DNA from: Candidatus Firestonebacteria bacterium RIFOXYD2_FULL_39_29
GTDB taxonomy: Bacteria; Oederibacteriota; D2-FULL-39-29
NCBI GenBank assembly: GCA_001778375.1
Contig: MFGV01000022.1
Location: 1 to 64,000, forward strand
DNA: 64,000 nt
Reading direction: 5' to 3'
Below are positions 51,247-59,874 of this stretch, piece after piece. The position numbers and the translations under genes are program-made. The notes under the pieces were generated by a model. The model ran no database searches. It worked only from the letters and a program-made list of their open reading frames with translations, and was not told the origin of the DNA. The first letter of the stretch is position 1; each line of letters begins with the position of its first letter.

Positions 51247-52767
51247 ATGGCGGAAGAGTGGAAAGTTAAAACTGTAATAAGGGAGTTTTTCGGACTTTTT
51301 AAAGAATTGCCGGACCGGGCTTCCGGAACTTATCCTGAACAAAAAACTGCTTCGATGCTGCGCGGGTTTTGCCCGGCCCTTTTCGATGTTGAAGTAAAAT
51401 TCACACCGTTTGCGGTTGACTTAAGCTCGGGTTCCTGGAATGTCTGCTTGCATTCATACATGTTTTTTCTTTCTTCTGCGGGAATATTTATACTTGGAAA
51501 ACTGCTTCTTGCCTTCACTTCTTTTCCTTCGCCGTGGCAAACGGTTAAATTTTCATTTTTAGGGGAAGTGCCCTCGTTTTTTACCGTTGTAAGTATTTTC
51601 TTATGCGGGGGAATAGTATTTTCACGTATCATCTCCACTTATACGGGATGGAGTTTCTTCTCTTTCTTTATTCCCAACGCTGAATCAGGAAATATAATCT
51701 GTTCTACAAGAAGAGAGAAGGAACCGGCGGCGAGAAAGCTTGTAATATTAACCGCGCATTATGATACGGGGAGATGTCTTCCTTCTTTCGGAGGAATAAA
51801 CGTTGGAAGCTCTTTTCTGGCAAAAATAGTAAAGAACGGTCTTTCTCTGGGGCCGATGATAGCAGCCTGTTTAATAACGTTGACACTTTGTATTCATCTT
51901 ATTTTTGGACTTCACGGAGCTTTTTCTACAATACTGGTGATACTTTCTCTTCTTGCAGCGGTATTAATACTTATTGAGACTGTTATCTCCGATATTTCCG
52001 CTAATATGCCTTTTAATCCGGGATATAACGATAATCTTTCCGGTGCTGCCGTACTTGCAGGGTTAATGGAGATCGTCTGTCCTGCAGAAGTAAAACAACA
52101 TTGGACGATCTCTTCTACTTTAAAGGAAAAACTTTCAGAAAGGGGCAGACAAGGTCCGGTTTTTCCAAATACAGATTTTGAATTTGTCTTTACGGGGTCT
52201 GAGGAAAACGGTCTAATGGGTGCCGTTGAGTACAGAAAGCAGATCCTTCAAAAACACTTTGATAAATACGGTAAAGATAATGTCTATATACTGAATTTAG
52301 ACAGCATCTCCGGGAAATTTATAAGGTTCTTTAACTGCGAAAAGGATTTTGCAGGTATGAATAGAGGCGGAAACGATAAATTTATAGCAGAATTGGAAAC
52401 TTTTATTAAAGAAAAGAGTTTTTCCGGGTCTGAACTGCTTAAATATTTCTCTAAAGAAGAAATAAAGAAGTATTTTATCGGGGAAGGGGCAAATTTAAAG
52501 TTGAATCTTATTCGTTCAAATGTTCCGATAAAGGCGTGCACGGATATGTCCTCTCTTGTTTCCCTTTTTGATAAAACTATAAACATTGTTACACTCGTTT
52601 CCAGGGAGACAGATGACAGGGATGACATTGGAATGCCGCGGGATTATCACAGTTTAACGGACACTTACGAGAAGATGGTAGAAGAAAATAACGGATATAA
52701 TATGACGCCTGTGGTTTTTACGGTTTTTGCGCTCAATAGTATCGTGCGATATCTTGACGAAAAGTAG
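51247..52767 (+). CDS. M28-family metallopeptidase with membrane segments
   Basis: About 506 residues starting at MAEEWKVKTVIREFF; AAGGGGAG precedes it. The peptidase zinc ligands are in LTAHYDTGR (His, Asp region), GYNDNLSGAAVLAGL (Asp) and FTGSEENGLMGAVEY (catalytic Glu pair). Four hydrophobic helices sit between residues 75 and 250, inside the peptidase domain's insert, so it is a membrane-bound form. Aminopeptidase activity is expected; the substrate is unknown. The Asp following the first His is the usual base. The next gene begins 11 nt later. Confidence 0.85.
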   Translation: MAEEWKVKTVIREFFGLFKELPDRASGTYPEQKTASMLRGFCPALFDVEVKFTPFAVDLSSGSWNVCLHSYMFFLSSAGIFILGKLLLAFTSFPSPWQTVKFSFLGEVPSFFTVVSIFLCGGIVFSRIISTYTGWSFFSFFIPNAESGNIICSTRREKEPAARKLVILTAHYDTGRCLPSFGGINVGSSFLAKIVKNGLSLGPMIAACLITLTLCIHLIFGLHGAFSTILVILSLLAAVLILIETVISDISANMPFNPGYNDNLSGAAVLAGLMEIVCPAEVKQHWTISSTLKEKLSERGRQGPVFPNTDFEFVFTGSEENGLMGAVEYRKQILQKHFDKYGKDNVYILNLDSISGKFIRFFNCEKDFAGMNRGGNDKFIAELETFIKEKSFSGSELLKYFSKEEIKKYFIGEGANLKLNLIRSNVPIKACTDMSSLVSLFDKTINIVTLVSRETDDRDDIGMPRDYHSLTDTYEKMVEENNGYNMTPVVFTVFALNSIVRYLDEK

Positions 52768-52778
52768 GAGTTCATTTT

Positions 52779-53522
52779 ATGGATATAAATAGAGGCTTTT
52801 TGAAAGATACTGTAAGACAGGAGTTTGATTCTAGCGATACGGATCAAAATAAAGGAATAAAGCCTCCACCTATGGAAAAACCATGGGATGCTGTAAATCA
52901 GAGAAAATTCCGGCTTGTGAAGAAGAATGAGTGGACGTCAATCAAGACTCTTGATGTAGAAACTGCGATAGGAAAAAGACGGAGCCGGAGAAAATTTACT
53001 GATAAATTCATTACCTTAGAAGAGCTTTCTTTTCTGCTTTGGGCAACACAAGGGGTACAAAGAAAATTTGGAGATGCTGCTGCTTATAGAACGGTACCTT
53101 CTGCAGGAGCAAGACATGCTTTTGAAACTTATCCGGTAATTATGAATGTCAAAGGACTGGAAAAAGGTCTTTATAGATATCTGCCTCTCTCGCATGAACT
53201 CCTGCTTGAGTATCAGGATAATGATATATCTGATAAGCTGATTTCTGCGGCTCTGGGACAGCCGTATGCCGGGGTGTCGGCCGTTACTTTTATCTGGTCG
53301 GTAATACCCTATAGAATGGAATGGCGTTATGGTCCTGCATCGTATAAGGTGCTGGCGCTTGATGCCGGCCATGTTGCTCAAAATCTTTATATTGCCTCAG
53401 AGTCCATAGGTCTTGGTACCTGTGCAATTGCAGCATACGATCAAGCTCAAATGGATAAACTGATAAAAGCAGACGGAAATGATGAGTTTGTAATATATCT
53501 GGCTCCGGTAGGAAGAGTTTGA
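52779..53522 (+). CDS. SagB/ThcOx-type nitroreductase-family dehydrogenase
   Basis: 247 residues. The FMN-binding SagB type reads AIGKRRSRRKFTDKFITLEE, LLWATQGVQRKFG, TVPSAGARHAFETY, HVAQNLYIASESIGLGTCAI and IYLAPVGR. In azole-peptide clusters SagB oxidises azolines; stand-alone homologues like this occur widely with unknown substrates. No YcaO or precursor peptide gene is nearby, so a role in peptide modification is not supported here. GGAG precedes the ATG. Confidence 0.88.
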   Translation: MDINRGFLKDTVRQEFDSSDTDQNKGIKPPPMEKPWDAVNQRKFRLVKKNEWTSIKTLDVETAIGKRRSRRKFTDKFITLEELSFLLWATQGVQRKFGDAAAYRTVPSAGARHAFETYPVIMNVKGLEKGLYRYLPLSHELLLEYQDNDISDKLISAALGQPYAGVSAVTFIWSVIPYRMEWRYGPASYKVLALDAGHVAQNLYIASESIGLGTCAIAAYDQAQMDKLIKADGNDEFVIYLAPVGRV

Positions 53523-53635
53523 CCGGAAATTTGAAGTTATCCTTGTTTTTGATGCTGAAAAAAAGAATAAAAATAAGTATAATAAATATCATAAGAATAT
53601 TGTTTCTTTGTCTTAACTTTGTTTTTTTTGAGTTT

Positions 53636-53685
53636 TGTTCTTAGGTTTTGTTTAGTGCTTAGAATTTAGTTCTTAGTGATTGAAT
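53636..53685. repeat. ACTAAG-word element, copy 5 (right arm only)
   Basis: TTTTGTTTAGTGCTTAGAAT and flanking words match the right arm of the other copies. It lies directly before the small gene at 53700. Confidence 0.7.
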
Positions 53686-53699
53686 TTTAAGGGGGTTTT

Positions 53700-53921
53700 A
53701 TGGATGAAAAAGCTATGATGGAAAAATGCAAGAAATATCTTAAGTCAGAGTATGGAGAGGATACTGTAAGTATGGATGTGACTAATAATGCTGTTAAGGA
53801 AGGGAATGGCGTATTGTCAGTTGATTGCACGGTTTCAATCGGCGGCTCGCATTCAGACTGGTCAAAAAAATTCACTTTTGTAAAAGGTGAAGTAACAAAT
53901 ATGACGTGGAGAAGAAGGTAA
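53700..53921 (+). CDS. Small acidic-to-basic hypothetical protein, paralogue A
   Basis: 73 residues, ATG after AAGGGGG. It reads MDEKAMMEKCKKYLKSEYGE, then a beta-rich part with NGVLSVDCTVSIGGSHSDWS and a KKFTFVKGEVTNMTWRRR end. It is a compact alpha-plus-beta fold with two Cys and no signal peptide. It is clearly paralogous to the protein at 54194, which supports that both are real genes. No family is recognised; the helix-then-sheet layout and W/K end may suggest binding, but that is speculation. Confidence 0.7.
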   Translation: MDEKAMMEKCKKYLKSEYGEDTVSMDVTNNAVKEGNGVLSVDCTVSIGGSHSDWSKKFTFVKGEVTNMTWRRR

Positions 53922-54150
53922 GAAAAGCAGGCAAAGCAAGTACAGCAGAGACAGCAAGAACAGGAAGAAAGTGGAGAAAAGTGAAGCAAGTTGAGCGAAG
54001 TCTAAATATCGAACCTTAAATCTTCGCGAAATCCGCCTAGGCGGAGGAAGCAGGGGAAGCAAAAACAGTAAAAGCAGCAATTATAGAAGATAAAAGCCTG
54101 GTCGCCTGCATTTAGGCGAGCAATCCGCCACGCTCTTTGGCGGAAAAAAC
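53922..54150. repeat. Purine-rich AGCAAG tract with CCGCC hairpin units
   Basis: A plus-strand purine tract (53922-53995) is followed by the AAGTCTAAATATCGAACC unit (53998-54045, also at 7253 and 58790), then hairpins TCGCCTGCATTTAGGCGA and CCGCCACGCTCTTTGGCGG. It separates the two small paralogues. Confidence 0.65.
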
Positions 54151-54193
54151 AGAAAAAGCAGTAAAAACAGTGAATGAAAGCTGAGGTGATAGT

Positions 54194-54418
54194 ATGGATG
54201 AAGAGGCTTTGATAGAGAAGGCTGAGGCGTATCTTAAGGAAATGTATGATGAAGATACTGTTTCAATGACTGTTACCAAAAATAAGGTTAATGAGGAAGG
54301 ATTTGGAATACTTTCTGTTGAGTGTGTAGTTTCCGTAGACGGTGAGGAATCAGCCTGGGTTAAGGATTTTTATTTTGAGAATGAAGAGATAGTGGATATG
54401 GACTACGAGGAAAGGTGA
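54194..54418 (+). CDS. Small hypothetical protein, paralogue B
   Basis: 74 residues, ATG after GAGGTG. MDEEALIEKAEAYLKEMYDE, then GFGILSVECVVSVDGEESAW and KDFYFENEEIVDMDYEER aligns end to end with the protein at 53700 with one or two length differences. The Cys in the sheet is kept, but this copy is strongly acidic while the other ends basic. The gene pair arose by tandem duplication and was separated by repeats. Function unknown. Confidence 0.7.
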   Translation: MDEEALIEKAEAYLKEMYDEDTVSMTVTKNKVNEEGFGILSVECVVSVDGEESAWVKDFYFENEEIVDMDYEER

Positions 54419-54421
54419 AAA

Positions 54422-54600
54422 CTCAATTACTAAGGTCAAAGCACTAATGACTAAACAATGACTAAGATTAAAGCACTAAGCACTAAAAAGGAAGATATCT
54501 AATATTAGTGCAACGATTTTGTTTAGTATTTAGAATTTAGTTATTAGTATTTGCTCTAAGTTTTGTTTAGTGCTTAGAATTTAGATCTTAGTAATTGATA
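54422..54600. repeat. ACTAAG-word inverted-repeat element, copy 6 (fullest)
   Basis: The left arm 54422-54490 (CAATTACTAAGGTCAAAGCA...) and the right arms 54515-54600 (TTTAGTGCTTAGAATTTAG, twice) form a long imperfect hairpin of about 179 nt. It includes the words of all other copies and is the best consensus. It separates paralogue B from the DUF72 gene. Confidence 0.8.
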
Positions 54601-54660
54601 CTTTACCATACGGATTAACGAAGACGGCATTGGATTAAAATTTGAATAAAAGGTAACAAC

Positions 54661-55482
54661 ATGTCAATCAGGATCGGGACTTCCGGTTTTTCGTTTCTTG
54701 ACTGGAAAGGTAATGCATATCCAAAAGAGATAAAGACGGCGGATATGCTTTCTTATTATGCCAATGATCTGAAATTTAACTCGGTGGAAGTTAATTTTAC
54801 TTATTATGCTCTTCCGTCAGAAAAATCCTTTATGGGCATGCAAAAAAAAGTGCCCAAGGATTTTGTTTTTACGGTAAAAGGCAACCGTGGAACCACCCAT
54901 GACCCGTTTGATTCAAGAATAATGCGGAAACCTTCTATTATGAAAGCGTATGAGGATACTAGAAAATTTGCCGGCGCTTTAAAGCCGCTTATTGCTGAAA
55001 ATCAGCTGGGGTGCGTCTTATTGCAATTTCCTTTCTTTTTTAATCCCTCGGATGAAAATAAAGAGTATATTTTGAAATGCAAAGATATTTTAAAAGATAT
55101 TCCGCTTGTTATTGAATTTAGAAGTACAGAATGGGCAAATCCTGAGACTCTACGGTTCTTAAGCGGAAATAAAATGGGGTTTTGCGCGGTGGACGAGCCA
55201 AAGCTTACGCGGTTAATGCCCTATATGCCGGAAGTTACTTCAAAAATAGGATATCTCCGGTTTCATGGCAGGAATAATAATTGGTTTAATGCTTCACTTG
55301 AAGAGAGGTATAATTATCTTTATAGCGAAGAGGAATTAAAAACATTTATCCCTGATATAAAGAAAATGGCAGGGAAATGCAATGATCTGTATATGTTTTT
55401 TAATAACTGTCATCAGGGTTTTGCCGTAAGAAATGCGAATAATTTAAGAAGAATTATTGAAGATAGTGAAAAAAGTGAGTGA
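54661..55482 (+). CDS. DUF72 (YecE-family) protein
   Basis: 273 residues, TIM-barrel family. It begins IRIGTSGFSFLDWKGNAYP, then VEVNFTYYALPSEKSF, FVFTVKGNRGTTHD, LLQFPFFFNPS and YLRFHGRNNNWFN, all characteristic. The biochemical function of DUF72 is not known; co-occurrence suggests a role in nucleic-acid or sugar metabolism. It has GGTAACAAC upstream of the ATG and no strong ribosome-binding site. It appears monocistronic. Confidence 0.88.
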   Translation: MSIRIGTSGFSFLDWKGNAYPKEIKTADMLSYYANDLKFNSVEVNFTYYALPSEKSFMGMQKKVPKDFVFTVKGNRGTTHDPFDSRIMRKPSIMKAYEDTRKFAGALKPLIAENQLGCVLLQFPFFFNPSDENKEYILKCKDILKDIPLVIEFRSTEWANPETLRFLSGNKMGFCAVDEPKLTRLMPYMPEVTSKIGYLRFHGRNNNWFNASLEERYNYLYSEEELKTFIPDIKKMAGKCNDLYMFFNNCHQGFAVRNANNLRRIIEDSEKSE

Positions 55483-55592
55483 AGTGGGGAAAGAAAAATA
55501 AGTACGAAGGAAGATGTACAAAGTGTGATATTTTGAGAAATATATAACACCATATATTGTAATTTGTAATTTTCTTTTAAAAGGAAGAACAT

Positions 55593-57470
55593 ATGAAAAA
55601 AAACAAGCTTTGGCTGCCTTCTGTTTTCTCGGATAATATGATGCTGCAGGAGGGGAAGGAAAATCTGATTTGGGGAAAAGCCGGTTCCGAAAGTAAAATT
55701 ACCGTCACGCTGGCGGGTAAAATAATCAAAGGAAAAGCGGATAAAAAAGGGGTGTTTAAAGTAAACCTGCCTGAGTTGTCTTACGGCGGACCTTATACGA
55801 TGACCGTACAGTCGGCAGAAAAAAAACATGTTATTAAAAACCTTCTTGTCGGAGATGTCTGGGTCTGCTCCGGGCAGTCTAATATGGCGATGATCGTAAA
55901 AGATTGTAATAATTCCATTAAAGAAATTAAGGCAGCAAGGTATCCGAAAATGAGGATATTTTCTGTTCCTCATATGTATGCGCTTAAACCTTTTTTGGAT
56001 GTTAAAGGAAAGTGGGAGGAAGTTACGCCCTTCACCGTGGGGAAATTTTCGGCGGCAGGATATTATTTTGGAAGAGAACTTCATAAGAACCTGCACAAAC
56101 CCATTGGGCTGATCGATACTTCATATGGCGGAACAAAGATAGAGTGGTGGATGAGCGAGGATGCCGTAAAAAACTTTAAAGGTTATGCCAAATTAAAAAG
56201 AAATAACCTGGAGGTAATCAAGAGAGCAAAGATACTTAAGAAACTCCGCCGGACGCCCAAGGATTTGCATAAAGATACCGGCAATGAAGGTTTGAAGCTG
56301 GGAATGGAGAAGAAAGATTATGATTTTCGGAAATGGAAAACAATAAATGCTCCGGGTTATTGGAATGAGAAGGGGCTTAATTTTGTCGGGGCTGTATGGC
56401 TGAAAAAAGAAGTTAAGATACCCAAAACCTGGATTAAATCTGATCTTGCTCTTGATCTTGGGCCTATTGTGGATTTTGACAACACCTATTTTAATGGAGA
56501 AAAAATCGGTTCGGCAGGAGATGATATTCCGGGGTTTTGGAATTACAACAGAAAATATCTTGTTCCTTCCAGGCTGCTGACGGCGGGAAGAAATAATATC
56601 ACTATAAGGATATTTGCCGCTAATAGAGTCGGAGGTTTTGGCGCAGCTAAAGGTACTATGAGGCTTTCGGTGATAAATCATTCCGAACTTGGAAGTATCA
56701 GTCTTGAGGGGAAGTGGCGGTACCGGGTTGAAAGAAAACTTCCGGCGCTGGTTGGTATCGGAGAAGAATATTTTGATGACAGGACCTCGGGAACCCTCTA
56801 TAATGCCATGGTCTCGCCCCTTGTTGGCTTTGGTATAAAAGGTTTCATCTGGTACCAGGGTGAATCAAATGCCGATAAACCAAAAGAGTACTTTGAATTA
56901 AAAAAACATTTTATCAATGATCTCCGCAAAAAATGGCAGGACATTCAATTGCCGTTTTATTTTGTGCAATTAGCCAATTTTAGCTTGGTTAAAGATGATT
57001 GGGCTGCCTTAAGAAAGGCCCAGCAGGATACATTAAAACTTCCCAATACAGGTATGGCGGTCGCAATTGATATAGGTGAAAGCGAGGATGTTCATCCGAA
57101 AAATAAACAGGACGTAGGAAAACGCCTTGCTTTCAATGCTCTTGCAAAAACGTATGGAAAAAATGTGGAATATTCCGGGCCTGTTTATAAATACATGAAA
57201 ATACAGGGGAAGAAGCTAAGGTTTTATTTTGAGCATTCGGAGTCAGGGTTAAAAGCCGGAAGTAAACCTCTGTCAGGTTTTGAAATAAAGGGTAAGAACG
57301 GTGATTTTGTCAGTGCGAAAGCAAAGATAGACAAGAGAACAGTTATAGTGTGGAATGAAAGTATAAAAACACCGCTGGCTGTAAGATATGGGTGGGCAAA
57401 CGATCCGAAATGCAACCTGTATAATAAAGCAGGGCTTCCGGCGGTTCCGTTCAAAACTAAGGAATTTTGA
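55593..57470 (+). CDS. SGNH-type sialate O-acetylesterase-like carbohydrate esterase
   Basis: 625 residues without an obvious signal peptide. The catalytic Ser is in VCSGQSNMAM, the Gly/oxyanion and Asn positions in IWYQGESNADKP, and the Asp-x-x-His pair appears as ESEDVHPKNKQDVGKRLA. A beta-sandwich insert (about 220-380; WLKKEVKIPKTW, GFWNYNRKYLVPSRLL) resembles GH2-type sugar-binding domains, as in SIAE. It likely removes acetyl groups from acetylated sugars. It is next to a C_GCAxxG gene, and sugar hydrolases occur elsewhere in the window. AAAGGAAG precedes the ATG. Confidence 0.88.
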   Translation: MKKNKLWLPSVFSDNMMLQEGKENLIWGKAGSESKITVTLAGKIIKGKADKKGVFKVNLPELSYGGPYTMTVQSAEKKHVIKNLLVGDVWVCSGQSNMAMIVKDCNNSIKEIKAARYPKMRIFSVPHMYALKPFLDVKGKWEEVTPFTVGKFSAAGYYFGRELHKNLHKPIGLIDTSYGGTKIEWWMSEDAVKNFKGYAKLKRNNLEVIKRAKILKKLRRTPKDLHKDTGNEGLKLGMEKKDYDFRKWKTINAPGYWNEKGLNFVGAVWLKKEVKIPKTWIKSDLALDLGPIVDFDNTYFNGEKIGSAGDDIPGFWNYNRKYLVPSRLLTAGRNNITIRIFAANRVGGFGAAKGTMRLSVINHSELGSISLEGKWRYRVERKLPALVGIGEEYFDDRTSGTLYNAMVSPLVGFGIKGFIWYQGESNADKPKEYFELKKHFINDLRKKWQDIQLPFYFVQLANFSLVKDDWAALRKAQQDTLKLPNTGMAVAIDIGESEDVHPKNKQDVGKRLAFNALAKTYGKNVEYSGPVYKYMKIQGKKLRFYFEHSESGLKAGSKPLSGFEIKGKNGDFVSAKAKIDKRTVIVWNESIKTPLAVRYGWANDPKCNLYNKAGLPAVPFKTKEF

Positions 57471-57477
57471 AAAATAT

Positions 57478-57945
57478 ATGACAAGATCAGAAGAAGCCGG
57501 AGCATATTTTTTATCGGGGTTTTCCTGTTCCCAGGCGGTGCTTTATGTTTTTGCCGAAGAGTTTGGACTATCTAAAGAGACAGCGCTAAAATTGGCTGAA
57601 TCTTTTGGCGGAGGTATGGGCGGTATGGGAAAAACGTGCGGCGCGGTAACTGCTGCTTTTATGGTCATTGGACTGAAACATGGCCGTGTCGATGCGGGAG
57701 ACGCTTCCAAAAAGGAAGAGACAAGAAGAGTTGTAAAAATGTTTTGTGAAGAATTTACAAAAATTTATGGTTCAATAAATTGCAGTGAGTTGTTGGAGTG
57801 TGACATGGATACCGCTTCGGGTAAAAAACAAGCAAAAGACAACGGACTCTTTGTTATGTTATGCCCCAAATATGTAAACACAGCCGTAAGTCTTTTAGAA
57901 AAGATTATCTACCTCGGGATAGAAGGTACTGACCTGAAATCATAA
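57478..57945 (+). CDS. C_GCAxxG_C_C family redox protein
   Basis: About 155 residues from the ATG at 57478, which comes 7 nt after the esterase stop. The Cys pattern of the family is intact: SGFSCSQAVL, then GKTCGAVTAAFMVIGL (GCAxxG-like), then INCSELLECD and VMLCPKYV. The Cys residues may bind metal or undergo redox change; no function is established. The longer open frame upstream overlaps the esterase and is not part of the protein. Confidence 0.88.
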   Translation: MTRSEEAGAYFLSGFSCSQAVLYVFAEEFGLSKETALKLAESFGGGMGGMGKTCGAVTAAFMVIGLKHGRVDAGDASKKEETRRVVKMFCEEFTKIYGSINCSELLECDMDTASGKKQAKDNGLFVMLCPKYVNTAVSLLEKIIYLGIEGTDLKS

Positions 57946-57986
57946 TCAGACCGTGGATTTTACGTCTATATTAACAGAAATGGGGC

Positions 57987-58676
57987 TTAAACTGCTTTTT
58001 TGACTCTCATGAATTTTTTGGCTAAAACAGGCAGTACCGTAAGTAGTCCGAGCAAAACAAAACCGGCCAGCAGTCGTATTGAAAGCAGATCTCCCGGTTC
58101 TTCTATCCTGGAAAGATTATTTCCGGCGTTAGAATATATTAAAGTGGCGGGCAGTATTCCGAGAGCTGTGGTCCAAATAAAAGTTTTAAGATCTATTTTG
58201 GTAAGTCCGGCAATAATGTTCAAAAGAAAAAACGGCGGTATAGAAATAAACCTGAGCATTAAAATGTAGTTCTTTCCATTGTCGTTAATTTCCTTATTAA
58301 AGCCAAGAAGTTCTTTTTCGTACCTTTTTTGTATGTAGTTTCCAAGAAGATATCTTGAAGTCAGAAAAGCCAGTATAGCCCCGGCCGTAGCGCCGGCTAA
58401 AACATAGACCGTTGCGATTACCGTACCAAATAGAAAACCTCCCGCAATGGTAAGGACAAATGCGCCGGGAATGGAAAAAGCAGCCACTACAAAATAGATC
58501 CCGATATAAAATAATACGGTTAAAAAATAGTTATCTGCTACGTATCTCTTGAAGAAAGCACTGTTATTTTGGAAATCTTCAAAAGTTATATAGCTTGGAA
58601 GCCGGGTGAAATGCACGGCCGCAGCAAGCATTAAAACAATCAGGAGCAAAAATAGTATTATTGTTCTGTTTGACAT
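57987..58676 (-). CDS. TVP38/TMEM64 (VTT/DedA-like) membrane protein
   Basis: 229 residues, about six membrane helices. The VTT-domain hallmark is GGFLFGTVIATVYVLAGATAGAILAFLTSRYLLG, given here from GGFLFGTVIATVYVLAG onward, followed by FISIPPFFLLNIIAGLTKI. Relatives are lipid scramblases or flippases in eukaryotes and DedA-like transporters in bacteria. The protein is probably an inner-membrane lipid or small-molecule transporter. GAC upstream gives no clear ribosome-binding site. Confidence 0.88.
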   Translation of the reverse strand: MSNRTIILFLLLIVLMLAAAVHFTRLPSYITFEDFQNNSAFFKRYVADNYFLTVLFYIGIYFVVAAFSIPGAFVLTIAGGFLFGTVIATVYVLAGATAGAILAFLTSRYLLGNYIQKRYEKELLGFNKEINDNGKNYILMLRFISIPPFFLLNIIAGLTKIDLKTFIWTTALGILPATLIYSNAGNNLSRIEEPGDLLSIRLLAGFVLLGLLTVLPVLAKKFMRVKKAV

Positions 58677-58733
58677 GGTTGAATACTTTTAACATATTAA
58701 AGCTGGAAAGTAAAGGATAAGCTGAAACGTGGA

Positions 58734-58982
58734 GTTTTCCCATTTTCTGTTCCGATTCGTATTAAAGATTAAGTACAGTTGCATATTCCGTTATCCGCCT
58801 AGGTGGATAACGCAAAGATTTAAGGTCTGATATTTAGACTTTGCTCAACTCACTTCGCTCGAACAATTCAGCCTTTTTCCGAACATTTCTATAAATTTCT
58901 GTACGTTGCTCACAAGTCACAGAAAATAGGAAAACTCCGCTTGCGAAAAATCCGTTATGCCTCGAAATAATGGGGAAACTCC
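58734..58982. repeat. GGAGTTTTCCCAT-bounded repeat mosaic
   Basis: GGAGTTTTCCCAT (58734-58746) and ATGGGGAAACTCC (58970-58982) are imperfect inverted ends. Inside is an inverted copy (58790-58842) of the TCTAAATAT...GGCGGAT unit known from 7253 and 53998, followed by TCGCTCGAAC words. No gene seen in 58677-59064. Confidence 0.55.
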
Positions 58983-59012
58983 TGTAAGCTGAAACAGGAA
59001 GGATGAAAATAC

Positions 59013-59040
59013 TTGATATAATAAGCAATAATGGTATAAT
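59013..59040 (+). promoter_or_regulatory. Promoter of the transketolase operon
   Basis: TTGATA (59013-59018), 16 nt, TATAAT (59035-59040). The start codon at 59065 is preceded by AAGGGAG, so translation is conventional. Confidence 0.72.
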
Positions 59041-59064
59041 TAACCTAATTACAAGGGAGTAAAA

Positions 59065-59874
59065 ATGGCTGATCTTGATATGCTCAGGGCAAAGGCAAAG
59101 CAATTTAGAAGAGAAATACTGGAAACTATCAGCGGCGCGGGAGCAGGTCATCCTGGCGGTTCATTATCTGCGATCGATATTCTAACCTGCCTGTATTTTG
59201 GGAAATTAAAAGTTGATCCAAAAGATCCTTTGAAAGAGGGAAGAGACAGATTTATTATGTCTAAAGGGCATGCAAGTCCGGCTCTTTATGTGGTGCTTGC
59301 CAATAAAGGTTTTTTCGAAAAGAAAGAGTTAAAAAACTTTAGAAAACTAGGAGCTCTGCTTCAAGGTCATGTATACACAGGAGTTCCCGGTGTTGAACTT
59401 TCTACAGGCAGTCTGGGACAGGGGTTGTCTTTTGCAAACGGAATGGCTCTTGCGGGTAAATTAAAAGATTTACCTTTTAAAGTTTATTGCATGCTCGGGG
59501 ACGGAGAAATGCAGGAAGGCCAGGTTTGGGAAGCCCTGATGACTGCCGTGCATCATCAGCTGGATAATATTTGTATCATAATTGATACAAATAAAGTTCA
59601 GCAAAACGGTCTTGTTTCTGAAATAAAAAATCTGGAACCCCTTACCCGGAAGTTGAAAAGTTTCGGGTGTGAGGTTATGGAAATAGACGGCCATAATATG
59701 GAAGAGATTTCAACTGCGTTAGAGGGATTTGGAAAAGTAAAAAATAAACCATATGTGATCAAGGCAAATACAATTAAAGGAAAGGGTGTTTCCTTTATGG
59801 AGTTGAACTCAAAATGGCACGGTAAGGCCCCAAATAAGGAAGAACTCGCTGCGGCGCTTAAGGAGCTTTTATGA
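59065..59874 (+). CDS. Transketolase, N-terminal subunit
   Basis: 269 residues, the thiamine-diphosphate-binding half of a split transketolase. SKGHASPALYVVLA, PGVELSTGSLGQGLSFANGM and the ThDP/Mg motif GDGEMQEGQVWEA with IIDTNKVQQNG are present. With its partner it transfers two-carbon units between sugar phosphates in the pentose-phosphate pathway. It overlaps the C-terminal subunit gene by 4 nt, so the pair is made in equal amounts. Split forms are common in archaea and anaerobes. Activity as DXP synthase is unlikely, since the fused architecture differs. Confidence 0.94.
   Translation: MADLDMLRAKAKQFRREILETISGAGAGHPGGSLSAIDILTCLYFGKLKVDPKDPLKEGRDRFIMSKGHASPALYVVLANKGFFEKKELKNFRKLGALLQGHVYTGVPGVELSTGSLGQGLSFANGMALAGKLKDLPFKVYCMLGDGEMQEGQVWEALMTAVHHQLDNICIIIDTNKVQQNGLVSEIKNLEPLTRKLKSFGCEVMEIDGHNMEEISTALEGFGKVKNKPYVIKANTIKGKGVSFMELNSKWHGKAPNKEELAAALKELL

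Noticed and set aside
52779-53522. Azole-modified peptide (TOMM) cluster because of the SagB-like protein
   Set aside because: No YcaO, SagC-like or precursor peptide gene within 5 kb on either side; neighbours are an M28 peptidase and small hypothetical genes.
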